Assembly: GCA_029934915.1 (NCBI GenBank)
Contig: JAOZLI010000072.1
Span: 1-10,363 of the forward strand
Source: Desulfocapsa sp.
Lineage (GTDB): Bacteria; Desulfobacterota; Desulfobulbia; Desulfobulbales; Desulfocapsaceae
Length of the DNA: 10,363 nucleotides
Direction of reading: 5' to 3'
The position numbers and the translations under genes are program-made. The notes below the pieces were generated by a model. That model was given only the letters and a program-made list of their open reading frames with translations. It was not told where the DNA came from and ran no database searches. Below are positions 1-7,467 of the stretch, one piece after another. Each line of letters begins with the position of its first letter. Position 1 is the stretch's first letter.

Positions 1-1940
1 TAGGTTCAAAACGCTTTTTGACCAACAAGGTGGATCGTGCCGTTACCGGACTTATTGCCCGGCAACAGTGTTGTGGTCCTTTGCAGCTCACGGTAAGTGA
101 TGTGGCAGTGGTTGCCCAGTCTCATTTTGGCTTAACAGGTGGTGCTACTGCGATTGGCGAGCAGCCCATTAAAATGCTGGTTGATCCTGCTAAAGGGGCA
201 CGGATGGCCGTGGGTGAATCCCTGACTAACCTTGTCTGGGCAAAAATTGATGATCTGGAACAGGTAAAATGCTCTGCTAACTGGATGTGGGCACCGAAAC
301 TGCCCGGTGAAGGTGCCGCCTTGTTTGATGCGGCCAAAGGGATGTGTGATGCCATGATCGCTGTGGGAATGGCGGTGGATGGCGGTAAAGATTCTCTGTC
401 CATGGCTACCATGGTTGGGGATGAAACTGTCAAATCGCCTCGGGAACTTGTCGTTTCTGTCTATGCTGCCGTGAGCGATATCACAAAGGTCATTACTCCG
501 GATCTGAAGCGGGCAGGAGCTTCTTCTCTGATATTTGTCGATCTTGGCGATAACAATAATCGCCTGGGCGGGTCTGCCCTGGCTCAAACTCGTGGAACAC
601 TGGGAAATGATTGCCCGGATATGGATAATCCCGGCCAGGTTAAACAGGCTTTTCTGGCTGTTCAGGAGGGTATTGATCAAGGGTTGATACTCTCAGGACA
701 TGATAGAAGTGATGGCGGATTGATCACCACCCTTCTGGAGATGGCCTTTTCAGGGAATTGTGGACTTGAGCTTAACCTGCAATCTTCAGATTCTGCCTTG
801 GCAACACTCTTCTCAGAAGAACTTGGGCTGGTACTGGAGTGCGCTGATGATGATCTTGTAACTCTAACAACTGTATTTGATCAGTACGATATCACTGCCA
901 CCACCCTGGGGCGCAGTATCACCGAAAAACAGATTCGGATTGATGTAAATGGTGAAACCGTACTGGACGAGGATATGCGTGTCCTTCGTGAATGGTGGGA
1001 AGAGACAAGCTATCAGCTTGAACGCTTACAGGTAAATCCTGACTGTGCCGATGAGGAAAAGAAAAACAGTTATGACCGTGTGGGGCCAGCGTATCACTTA
1101 AGCTTTACACCTGAACCGGCACCTGCCGCACTGCTGGCCAAGTCAGATAAACCAAAGGTTGCCATCCTGCGGGATGAAGGATCCAACTCAGATCGGGAGA
1201 TGAGTTCTGCATTCTACCAGGCCGGTTTTGAGCCCTGGGATATTGCCATGAGTGATTTGCTTGCCGGTCGGGTAAATCTTGATGAGTTCAGAGGTCTTGC
1301 AGCAGTTGGCGGTTTTTCCTATGCCGATGTGCCAGAATCAGCCAAGGGCTGGGCCGCCACCATCGCCTTTAACCCCACCCTGAAAAAAATGTTCCGTGAA
1401 TTTTACGATCGTCCTGATACCTTTAGTTTAGGGATCTGTAATGGTTGTCAGCTCTTTGGACTTTTGGGATGGGTGCCGTGGCAGGATATTGAGGCGGAAA
1501 AACAACCCCGTTTTATCCATAATAAATCCGGACGTTTTGAATCACGCTGGAGCACAGTAAAAGTGACAAAAAGTCCATCTCTTATGCTGAAGGGGATGGA
1601 AGAGCTGGTCTTTGGTATTCATGTTGATCATGGCGAAGGTTTACTCAACTTCCCGGATACGGTAGTACAGGAAAAAATCCTTGCCGAAAATCTGGCTCCT
1701 CTCTGTTATGTGGATGATGATGGGAATGCAACCGAATCCTATCCATTCAATCCCAATGGTTCACCGGGCGGTCTTGCTGGACTCTGTTCTGCTGATGGTC
1801 GGCATCTGGCCATGATGCCTCACCCGGAACGTGTATTCCTTGCCTGGCAGGCGCATTATCTGCCAGAGGAGATGAAGGGATTGCAGGTTTCTCCATGGAT
1901 GCAGATGTTTCGCAATGCCTATGAATGGTGCCAAAGCTAG
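1..1940 (+). CDS. purL: Phosphoribosylformylglycinamidine (FGAM) synthase, large single-chain type; 5' end outside window
   Basis: This enzyme makes FGAM from FGAR, glutamine and ATP in the fourth step of purine synthesis, in the cytoplasm. The frame is open from base 3 (GSKRFLTNKVDR), so the TTG at 18 is not a start. About 645 C-terminal residues of an expected ~1,250-1,300 are present. Visible parts are the second AIRS-like half, with LPGEGAALFDA, VDGGKDSLSM and the SGHDRSDGGL motif (bases ~690-720), followed by a class I glutamine amidotransferase domain from about base 1155. That domain has the nucleophile elbow GICNGCQ (catalytic Cys codon 1437-1439) and the His-Glu pair in MMPHPER (His codon 1821-1823). 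The stop is TAG at 1938-1940. Amidotransferase and synthase are fused in one chain, so no separate purQ is needed. From memory, the wording is closer to animal and Bacteroidetes FGAM synthases than to E. coli PurL. The following transporter gene is 89 bp away and probably unrelated in function. Confidence 0.97.
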   Translation, partial: GSKRFLTNKVDRAVTGLIARQQCCGPLQLTVSDVAVVAQSHFGLTGGATAIGEQPIKMLVDPAKGARMAVGESLTNLVWAKIDDLEQVKCSANWMWAPKLPGEGAALFDAAKGMCDAMIAVGMAVDGGKDSLSMATMVGDETVKSPRELVVSVYAAVSDITKVITPDLKRAGASSLIFVDLGDNNNRLGGSALAQTRGTLGNDCPDMDNPGQVKQAFLAVQEGIDQGLILSGHDRSDGGLITTLLEMAFSGNCGLELNLQSSDSALATLFSEELGLVLECADDDLVTLTTVFDQYDITATTLGRSITEKQIRIDVNGETVLDEDMRVLREWWEETSYQLERLQVNPDCADEEKKNSYDRVGPAYHLSFTPEPAPAALLAKSDKPKVAILRDEGSNSDREMSSAFYQAGFEPWDIAMSDLLAGRVNLDEFRGLAAVGGFSYADVPESAKGWAATIAFNPTLKKMFREFYDRPDTFSLGICNGCQLFGLLGWVPWQDIEAEKQPRFIHNKSGRFESRWSTVKVTKSPSLMLKGMEELVFGIHVDHGEGLLNFPDTVVQEKILAENLAPLCYVDDDGNATESYPFNPNGSPGGLAGLCSADGRHLAMMPHPERVFLAWQAHYLPEEMKGLQVSPWMQMFRNAYEWCQS

Positions 1941-1952
1941 GCTAAAGGATGA

Positions 1953-2002
1953 TAGGCTGAAGGCTTTTAGGAAAGACAAACAGCTACATCTCCTATCAGC
2001 TT
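1953..2002. repeat. Gene-end repeat copy with imperfect hairpin after purL
   Basis: TAGGCTGAAGGCTT at 1953-1966 is repeated exactly at 7469-7482. Bases 1960-1972 can pair with 1991-2002 (TAGGA with TCCTA, a two-base internal loop, then further pairs). GATAGG at 1951-1956 can instead pair with CCTATC at 1992-1997. No T-run follows, so a termination role is only possible. The shared 14-mer and its place after a stop codon suggest a dispersed intergenic element. Confidence 0.45.
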
Positions 2003-2029
2003 ACAAAGCTAACAAAATAGGAGAGAAAT

Positions 2030-2938
2030 ATGTCGCACGGAAGTGATTCACTTAAATCTATTTTTTTCGCTCTTGGTGCAAACAGCGCTATTTTCGTGGC
2101 AAAACTGGGTGCAGCGCTTGTGACTGGCTCCGGTGCCATGCTGGCCGAGGCTATTCACTCCCTGGCTGATACCGGAAATCAAATTCTCCTCCTTGTGGGA
2201 TTAAAACAGGCCAAAAGACCGCCAACCCCTGATTATCCCCTGGGGTTTGGTAAATCCATCTACTTTTGGTCTTTTATTGTTGCCCTGATCATGTTCAGTC
2301 TTGGTGGGATGTTCTCCGTTTATGAGGGTGTGCATAAGCTTCAACATCCCGAACCACTTTCCAGGCCCTGGATTGCTGTTGGGGTGCTGGTCTTTTCCAT
2401 TGTTGCAGAAGGGATTTCCCTGTGGGGCTGTTTGCGAGAGGTGAACAAAATACGGGGAGATCGTTCTTTGTTTCAGTGGTTCCGAGAAACACGGCAAAGT
2501 GAACTCCTGGTTGTTTTCGGAGAAGATTTTGCTGCTCTTGTGGGTCTGTCTTTTGCCCTGGTAGCCATTGGGGTGACCATGCTAACGGGTAATCCTGTTT
2601 ATGACGCATTCGGCTCCATTGTCATTGGTTCTCTTCTTATCCTGATTGCAATATTCATAGGTGTTGAAGTTAAAAGTTTGCTTATCGGGCAGGGCGTGGA
2701 GCCAGAGTTGAAAAAGAAGATGGTCGCCTCCCTTGAAGAAGAGGAGAAAGTCGCAGAGGTCCTGAATCTCCTCACTTTTCAACTAGGGAAAGATGTGATG
2801 GTGGCGGTGAAGGCCAGAATGGAAAGCTGCGAATCAGCCGATGAGATGGTGGCTGCCATTAACTCCTGTGAAAAACGATTTCGCCTGCAGTTTCCGGAAA
2901 CGCTCTGGCTGTTTTTTGAACCGGATAATAAAAAATAA
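2030..2938 (+). CDS. Cation diffusion facilitator family transporter, ZnT9/SLC30A9-like
   Basis: This is a predicted inner-membrane divalent-cation/proton antiporter of 302 residues, probably exporting Zn2+ or a similar metal. The AGGAG at 2019-2023 sits six bases before the ATG. Hydrophobic segments lie near residues 11-31, 35-58, 78-99, 113-135, 160-185 and 192-215. The TM2 metal motif is H43-S-L-A-D47 within EAIHSLADTGNQ. TM5 has E165-D166 in FGEDFAALVG, in place of the HxxxD typical of zinc CDFs such as YiiP. The loops with YPLGFGK and GNPVYDAFGS and the tail ending LFFEPD fit the ZnT9-like branch. The C-terminal cytoplasmic domain (about 220-302) is the short regulatory fold usual for the family. 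No histidine-rich loop is seen, and the metal cannot be read from sequence. The gene converges with the chemoreceptor gene downstream and has no clear operon partner. Confidence 0.9.
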   Translation: MSHGSDSLKSIFFALGANSAIFVAKLGAALVTGSGAMLAEAIHSLADTGNQILLLVGLKQAKRPPTPDYPLGFGKSIYFWSFIVALIMFSLGGMFSVYEGVHKLQHPEPLSRPWIAVGVLVFSIVAEGISLWGCLREVNKIRGDRSLFQWFRETRQSELLVVFGEDFAALVGLSFALVAIGVTMLTGNPVYDAFGSIVIGSLLILIAIFIGVEVKSLLIGQGVEPELKKKMVASLEEEEKVAEVLNLLTFQLGKDVMVAVKARMESCESADEMVAAINSCEKRFRLQFPETLWLFFEPDNKK

Positions 2939-2991
2939 GAATCCATTCTTGATCCAGGCTGCAGCTCTAAAAATGCTATACACTGCGTTTA

Positions 2992-3002
2992 CAGCCTAAA
3001 CA
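2992..3002. repeat. Short gene-end repeat fragment between converging genes
   Basis: CAGCCTAAACA here is identical to bases 7534-7544. It lies in the 84-bp gap between the converging transporter and chemoreceptor genes. AGGCTG at 2956-2961 could pair with CAGCCT at 2992-2997, but six pairs across a 30-base loop make a weak terminator. I see no better terminator in this gap. Confidence 0.35.
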
Positions 3003-3022
3003 GCTAATGCGTTGAACTGGAA

Positions 3023-5002
3023 TCAAACCTTAAACTGTATTACCAGTTTCTCAAGATCGGTAGCAATCTCACCCAACTCAGCTGATTGTTTTTGCATAGT
3101 GTTGCTACTGGTGAAAAGATCTGTGGCTGTAACGGACACATCGCCGATTTCTCCTGCAATGTCATCTGTGACTTGTGAACTTTCAGCTGCCCGTTCAGAT
3201 ATTTCAGCGATTCCCTGTGATGCCTGAATAATATTCTCTGATACTTCTTCAGTCGTTGCGGATTGCTGCTCGGCATGCGTGGCGATCGTTGCCACGATTT
3301 CATTTACCTTGTTAATAACTACTGAGTTTTCCGCAATTTCGTCGGATGTTGACTGGGTGGTCTCTTGGATTGCAGCAATCTGGTTTTTGATGCGCTGAGT
3401 TGCGTCCGAAGTTTGCTTTGCCAACTCTTTAATTTCATTGGCGACAACAGCAAAACCTTTCCCGGCGTCACCGGCTCTCGCAGCCTCGATGGTTGCATTA
3501 AGTGCCAAAAGATTTGTCTGTTCTGATATGTCGGTGATAACTTCCGTAACCACGCCAATTTCTTGTGCCTTAACGTTTAGGAGATCAATTTTTTGAGAAG
3601 TATCACTTGCTTTTTCTACTGCCTGCTGACTGATGGTATGAGCATTGTGCGAACTCTCTGTCATCTCTACTGCTGTCGTACTCATAGCTTCAATGGCGGT
3701 AGCTACCAGATTTACATTGACAGTCGTCTGTTCCATGGCTGCAGCTACAGAGCTCATATTGGCATTTAATGATTCTACGGCTTCTGAAACCATTAATGAT
3801 TTTGCTGAAACATCCTCTGTTCGTTTACTCATGTCCACGGAAAGTTCATTGAATTGTGAAGAGGACATATCAACCTTATTTGCTCCGCCCACAACATCGG
3901 CAATAATAGATTGGAGCTTGGCAACGAAGGTGTTAAACCAGGTGGAGAGTTCTGCTATTTCATCTGTTCCTTCTATGGGTAAGCGTGTAGTCAGGTCTGC
4001 ATCGCCACTCGCAATTTCTTCTAATTGATTTCGCACTCGTACTATTTGTCGAACTAGGGCCGTCGCAACTATAAAGCCTATGAGCAAGCCAATACAGACA
4101 GCAACTATGGACATGATAATAATCAAAGTCCTGGCCTGGGAGAGATCACTTTTAACTTTAACTTGTGTTTTGGTCATGGTCTGCCAGCCAGCGTCACTGA
4201 CTTCTTGAGATAATGCCACAATTTTGGGGGCAATGGGCAGGATTGATCCTTCGATTTCAAGGTTCATCTTGTCAAGAATTGAGACCAGACCCGTGAAATT
4301 ATCAGAAAGATCTTCGATATCCCACATCTGGTTTTTAAACGACTCATCCTTAACTGTTCCCAGTTGTGTTGTAATTTTCAGCAAAATATCACCCGCAGCC
4401 TTAGCGGTTTCGTCTTTGTTCGTCACCAGGTAGCTGTTAACCAACTTCATAGCCTGGTTAAAGTCATGGAGTGTTCCGATTAGAAGCGAAAAGCGTTCCG
4501 AGTCTCCCTGGTTGTTCTGAGCTAATTCCAGTAAGTCACTCAAGATAGTATGGCCGGATGCAAGCAGGCGTTGTTTGTTTGCCGTGACAGTGTCTATCCG
4601 AATGATAACATTATTAAAATTTTCAATGTAGGCTTGTGAGTTTTCGGTTATGGTGAGCAGGCGTTGCTGCTGCTGCTCGTTTAGAATCTCGTTGCCGGCT
4701 TTTTCAAGCTGTTGCATAACTTGAGTGGAGTAGGCAAGAGCTTTTTCTTTTTCCTTTTCGTCCTGGAGGAAAATGAATTTTTCAACAGACGTGCGCATGG
4801 ATAATACGAGGCTACTCACCGTGGAGGCGTTTTTCACCTCGTTGGCGACATCTCCGGTGAGGTAATTGACTCGTTCAGAAACAGAATTGAACTGGATAAT
4901 GGCAACCACGCCGATTGCAGCAATAAAAAGAGCCTGGATAAGGAATCCGGTTAGAATCTTTCCCCTGACCTTCAGGGCGAATTTTTTTGGTAATATAGGC
5001 AT
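3023..5002 (-). CDS. Methyl-accepting chemotaxis protein with large periplasmic helical sensor
   Basis: This is a transmembrane chemoreceptor of 659 residues that should signal to CheA/CheW. The start chosen is the ATG at 5000-5002, because GGAG (5010-5013, read on the minus strand) lies seven bases before it. The in-frame ATG at 5024-5026 would add eight residues and has no such site. TM1 is at about residues 17-38 and a mostly helical periplasmic region at about 39-290. TM2 (about 293-316) is followed by a HAMP domain with [10 protein letters not shown] and DEIAEL. The cytoplasmic hairpin tip carries [18 protein letters not shown] and [15 protein letters not shown] (about 494-527), the CheA/CheW contact region. 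The sensor's length and helical character fit a helical bimodular (HBM, McpS-like) domain, whose known members bind organic acids such as TCA intermediates. That assignment is inferred. There is no C-terminal CheR-tethering pentapeptide; the chain ends LVIQFKV. No other chemotaxis gene is in the window. Confidence 0.95.
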   Translation of the reverse strand: MPILPKKFALKVRGKILTGFLIQALFIAAIGVVAIIQFNSVSERVNYLTGDVANEVKNASTVSSLVLSMRTSVEKFIFLQDEKEKEKALAYSTQVMQQLEKAGNEILNEQQQQRLLTITENSQAYIENFNNVIIRIDTVTANKQRLLASGHTILSDLLELAQNNQGDSERFSLLIGTLHDFNQAMKLVNSYLVTNKDETAKAAGDILLKITTQLGTVKDESFKNQMWDIEDLSDNFTGLVSILDKMNLEIEGSILPIAPKIVALSQEVSDAGWQTMTKTQVKVKSDLSQARTLIIIMSIVAVCIGLLIGFIVATALVRQIVRVRNQLEEIASGDADLTTRLPIEGTDEIAELSTWFNTFVAKLQSIIADVVGGANKVDMSSSQFNELSVDMSKRTEDVSAKSLMVSEAVESLNANMSSVAAAMEQTTVNVNLVATAIEAMSTTAVEMTESSHNAHTISQQAVEKASDTSQKIDLLNVKAQEIGVVTEVITDISEQTNLLALNATIEAARAGDAGKGFAVVANEIKELAKQTSDATQRIKNQIAAIQETTQSTSDEIAENSVVINKVNEIVATIATHAEQQSATTEEVSENIIQASQGIAEISERAAESSQVTDDIAGEIGDVSVTATDLFTSSNTMQKQSAELGEIATDLEKLVIQFKV

Positions 5003-5063
5003 TGGAATTCTCCAGCTTAAATGCATTGCACGCAGTGGTACTTTTTTCGCTTCTCATAAAAAA

Positions 5064-5092
5064 AGTATATGTTCCAAAAATATGAAGGTCAA
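5064..5092 (-). promoter_or_regulatory. Sigma-70 type promoter for the chemoreceptor gene
   Basis: On the minus strand, TTGACC (complement of 5087-5092) and TATACT (complement of 5064-5069) are separated by exactly 17 bases. Each hexamer matches five of six consensus positions. The -10 box ends 61 bases before the chosen ATG at 5002, leaving room for a leader of about 55 bases. Confidence 0.7.
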
Positions 5093-5119
5093 GAAATAAT
5101 TGAATAGTTCTATTTTGAT

Positions 5120-5148
5120 TTGACTTTGGCGTTTTATATTTGATAGAC
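5120..5148 (+). promoter_or_regulatory. Possible promoter for the cytochrome/outer-membrane operon
   Basis: TTGACT at 5120-5125 is a good -35 box, but at 16-18 bases the -10 is poor (GATAGA or ATAGAC). TATATT at 5135-5140 is a better -10 but has no matching -35. The promoter may need an activator, or the real start may lie elsewhere. It is divergent from the chemoreceptor promoter, and the two -35 boxes lie 27 bases apart. Confidence 0.35.
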
Positions 5149-5202
5149 CTAAACGAGGAGCGATGTACTTGCTTATTAATCTTAAACTGATAGGGATAGT
5201 TT

Positions 5203-5511
5203 ATGAGACCTTACTTATTCTATGCAATCATCCTGCTGGCACTTGCTGTAAGTCTGCCCGCATGGGCTGGGGGGGATGAAGCTATTTTTGTACAAAAATG
5301 TGGAAGTTGCCACACAAAGGGTGGAGATGCCTCCCCCGTTAATCCAGCCGACAAGGCCGGTGTCGTTTGGAAAAAATACTTTAAACGAGGACGACATCCT
5401 GGTGATCTTTCAACAAGTATTAACGAGGGTGAGATGTCCTCTATCCTGGGTTATCTGCAGGAGCATGCGGCAGACAGTGATCATCCTGTGGCTGCTGCCA
5501 TACCTAAATAG
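5203..5511 (+). CDS. Small periplasmic monohaem c-type cytochrome, paralogue 1
   Basis: This is a 102-residue exported electron carrier. The signal peptide is residues 1-22 (hydrophobic 8-18, cleavage after PAWA), giving an 80-residue mature chain. The single haem site is CGSCH at 33-37. It is followed by a conserved block of NPADKAG, VWKKYFKR and RHP, and by the tail HAADSDHP. AGGGA at 5192-5196 is the likely ribosome site, six bases before the ATG. The size is that of a class I-like cytochrome, but the family is not one I can name. The mature chain has one Met (M78), and this is Gln in the paralogue at 5541. His65, His88 and His94 are conserved in both, so histidine is the likelier distal haem ligand. 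The basic KKYFKR stretch may dock with an acidic partner. It is the first gene of a three-gene operon. Confidence 0.9.
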   Translation: MRPYLFYAIILLALAVSLPAWAGGDEAIFVQKCGSCHTKGGDASPVNPADKAGVVWKKYFKRGRHPGDLSTSINEGEMSSILGYLQEHAADSDHPVAAAIPK

Positions 5512-5526
5512 CATAGTAAAAACTTT

Positions 5527-5535
5527 GAGGAGGAG
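5527..5535 (+). promoter_or_regulatory. Strong Shine-Dalgarno site of the second cytochrome
   Basis: GAGGAGGAG ends five bases before the ATG at 5541. It fixes the start and predicts stronger translation than for the first cytochrome, whose site is only AGGGA. Confidence 0.75.
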
Positions 5536-5540
5536 ATTCT

Positions 5541-5861
5541 ATGCATCATAGGGGGAAATACAAATGTTTGACTGCAATGGTCTTGCTGGCTCTATTCTTG
5601 TCAGTAGGTAATGCCGCTGCCTCCAATTTAGATACCTTTCTTGATAAATGTGGTGGTTGTCATAAAAAAGGGGCTGAAGCTGCTCCGGTCAATCCGGCTG
5701 ATAAGGCTGGTCTGGTCTGGAAAAAATACTTTAAGAGAAATCGTCATCCTGTTGATCTTTCAGGTACAGTTAATAATGAGGAACAGGCTAAGGTTATAGC
5801 GTTTCTTGAAAACCATGCAGCAGATAGCGACCATCCTGTGGCTGCAATTATTCCGAAGTGA
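5541..5861 (+). CDS. Small periplasmic monohaem c-type cytochrome, paralogue 2
   Basis: This is a 106-residue exported monohaem cytochrome, 29 bp after its paralogue. The signal peptide is about residues 1-26 (hydrophobic 10-22, cleavage in GNAAAS), again leaving about 80 residues. The haem site is CGGCH at 37-41. The mature chains align without gaps and are identical at 49 of 80 positions by my count. Identity is highest in PVNPADKAG, VWKKYFKR and HAADSDHPVAA and lowest in the N-terminal end and the 70-90 region. The mature protein contains no methionine, so His-Met ligation is excluded. His69, His92 and His98 are candidate distal ligands. The pair probably arose by tandem duplication. The two proteins may differ in potential or partner while working in the same periplasmic chain as the outer-membrane protein encoded next. 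Confidence 0.9.
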   Translation: MHHRGKYKCLTAMVLLALFLSVGNAAASNLDTFLDKCGGCHKKGAEAAPVNPADKAGLVWKKYFKRNRHPVDLSGTVNNEEQAKVIAFLENHAADSDHPVAAIIPK

Positions 5862-5901
5862 TCAGCATGCAAAATATAAAAATAGTAGTTAACAATGGAT
5901 T

Positions 5902-5909
5902 GAGGAGGA
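5902..5909 (+). promoter_or_regulatory. Strong Shine-Dalgarno site of the outer-membrane protein gene
   Basis: GAGGAGGA ends four bases before the ATG at 5914. It supports that start over the later in-frame ATGs at codons 8, 11 and 14, which would cut into the signal peptide. Confidence 0.7.
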
Positions 5910-5913
5910 AGAC

Positions 5914-7458
5914 ATGAAAAAAACCTTAATAGGTATGAGCATAATGTTGGCAATGACCGGTAGTGCTATTGCCGGAGGCAATGAAACTGTCACCATTCCA
6001 AGTAATGTCTATAAGGAGATCCTGGAACGGCTGGATACCTTGCAGGAGCGCGTTGATTACTTAGAAAAAGAAAAAGCACCTGCTTCCGCTCGATTGTCAA
6101 GCAGTGATAAGGTCTCGCAAGATATTGATAATATATATGATACATTGGACGTGCTGGAAACCAAACAGATCCAAAACAAGATAAATTTCGGTGCTGAACT
6201 GCGGGTCAGAGTCGATAATTATACGGCCAAAAACTTCAATGCTGTGAACATGAATACCTTTCAACAGGGGCTGATGTCAGGCTTGTCTCCGGAAATGGCC
6301 ATGGGGCAAGCCATGGAGCATTTTGACAAAGAAAGTGATAGTAATAACTGGACAAACCGTTTTCGAATTAATATGGAGGCCCAGATTACCGAAGGGCTTT
6401 CTTTTCACGGTCGATTGGCGATGTATAAAAACTGGAGCGACAGTGATGACGGTTATGCCAGTGATATGCTCAATGATTTTAACAGATCTCATCGTCCCAA
6501 TAGTTCTAACTTGTGGGTAGATCGAGCCTATGTCGATTGGATTCCGGGCGGTCTTCCCTTTCCTCTTGCAGTAACTGTTGGACGCCATCCTTCCACAGAG
6601 GGTCCTCCATTTGAATTTAAAGAAAACAGGATGCGTCAGTCCACCTATCCTTCACTTATCTTTGATGGAGAGCAGGATGGCATCGTAGCTACTCTGGGTC
6701 TGGAACGATATACTGGTCTGAAAAACGCTGGCTTGCGTTTTGGCTATGGATTGGCCTATCATAGTGATGATGACAATAATACCGGCAATCCATTTCCTTT
6801 TTTAGATGATTCAGAGAAGGAAGATTCCCCAATGTTTGCGACATTTTTTGAGACGGAAGTTCCTGCTCTTCCCGGCAGTTTGTTTGTACTGAGTTATGCC
6901 AAGATGTGGGATGCACCGTTTTATTACAGCGGTCCTAAATTATATGAGACTGGTATGGCAAATACCGATCTTGGTGATATGGATCTCTGGGGAGCACATT
7001 TTCAGGCACCTGATCTAATGAAGAGTGGTGTAGACTTCTTCTTCTCCTATGGTGGAAATAAAAGCAATCCTAATGGAAATGCGCCCCTTGGCCTTTACGG
7101 TATGCTGTCCAGTGATGGGCAGGGAAGTGAGACGGGTTACTCCATTTACACCGGTATGCGCTACACCCTTCCCGTACAGGCTTTAAAATATTCAAAAATT
7201 GGTTTTGAATATAACCATGGTTCTCAGTACTGGTTTAGTATGACGGCTGGTTCGCCTGATTTGTATAACAAACTGGCAACCCGTGGTGATGTGTATGACT
7301 TCTACTATATTCAGCCTGTGAATAAGTACCTCTTCTTCCGGCTTGGCTATATGCGTGTAGACTACGCGTATTCGGGTAGTGGAAATTATATGGGGACACC
7401 GCGTGAGACCGATGCTACCTTGGATAATGTCTATCTTCTGATGGATGTAAATTTTTAA
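5914..7458 (+). CDS. Outer-membrane beta-barrel protein, DUF3373-like, with N-terminal coiled coil
   Basis: This is a 514-residue exported protein. The signal peptide is residues 1-20 (KK start, cleavage after SAIA). Residues 33-54 (VYKEILERLDTLQERVDYLEKE) form heptads typical of a periplasmic trimerising coiled coil, and a second helical stretch spans about 65-88. From about 90 the chain turns into alternating beta strands rich in Tyr, Phe, Gly, Asp and Asn, such as INFGAELRVRVDNY and FFFRLGYMRVDY-like stretches. It ends in LLMDVNF, with the terminal aromatic residue usual for BAM-inserted barrels. A methionine-rich insert (about 113-134) interrupts the first strands. Length and layout match what I recall of the DUF3373 family in Geobacter-type and epsilon-type anaerobes, whose function is unknown. 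It is last in an operon with two cytochromes, 52 bp after the second, suggesting a porin or outer-membrane conduit partner. No haem motif is present. Confidence 0.8.
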   Translation: MKKTLIGMSIMLAMTGSAIAGGNETVTIPSNVYKEILERLDTLQERVDYLEKEKAPASARLSSSDKVSQDIDNIYDTLDVLETKQIQNKINFGAELRVRVDNYTAKNFNAVNMNTFQQGLMSGLSPEMAMGQAMEHFDKESDSNNWTNRFRINMEAQITEGLSFHGRLAMYKNWSDSDDGYASDMLNDFNRSHRPNSSNLWVDRAYVDWIPGGLPFPLAVTVGRHPSTEGPPFEFKENRMRQSTYPSLIFDGEQDGIVATLGLERYTGLKNAGLRFGYGLAYHSDDDNNTGNPFPFLDDSEKEDSPMFATFFETEVPALPGSLFVLSYAKMWDAPFYYSGPKLYETGMANTDLGDMDLWGAHFQAPDLMKSGVDFFFSYGGNKSNPNGNAPLGLYGMLSSDGQGSETGYSIYTGMRYTLPVQALKYSKIGFEYNHGSQYWFSMTAGSPDLYNKLATRGDVYDFYYIQPVNKYLFFRLGYMRVDYAYSGSGNYMGTPRETDATLDNVYLLMDVNF

Positions 7459-7467
7459 AGAAGGCTA

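Noticed and set aside
18..20. TTG as the start of purL
   Set aside because: The frame is open upstream to base 3 and encodes GSKRF, a conserved part of the enzyme, so the gene simply continues off the left edge.
132..680. 182-codon open frame antisense to purL
   Set aside because: It is a shadow of a strongly conserved coding region, with no ribosome site or recognisable domain.
2956..2997. Terminator hairpin between the transporter and chemoreceptor genes
   Set aside because: Only six base pairs across a 30-base loop and no T-run; not enough to call a terminator.
5003..5026. ATG at 5026 as the chemoreceptor start
   Set aside because: The second ATG (5002) has GGAG at ideal spacing; the eight extra residues would hold that ribosome site inside the coding region.
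5126..5202. c-di-GMP (GEMM) riboswitch before the cytochromes, as in Geobacter relatives
   Set aside because: None of the conserved GEMM core elements is visible in this short leader.
5163..5279. 38-codon frame starting at ATG 5163 as a leader peptide for the cytochrome operon
   Set aside because: GAGGAG ends only two bases before this ATG, the peptide resembles nothing, and it overlaps the signal-peptide codons in another frame.
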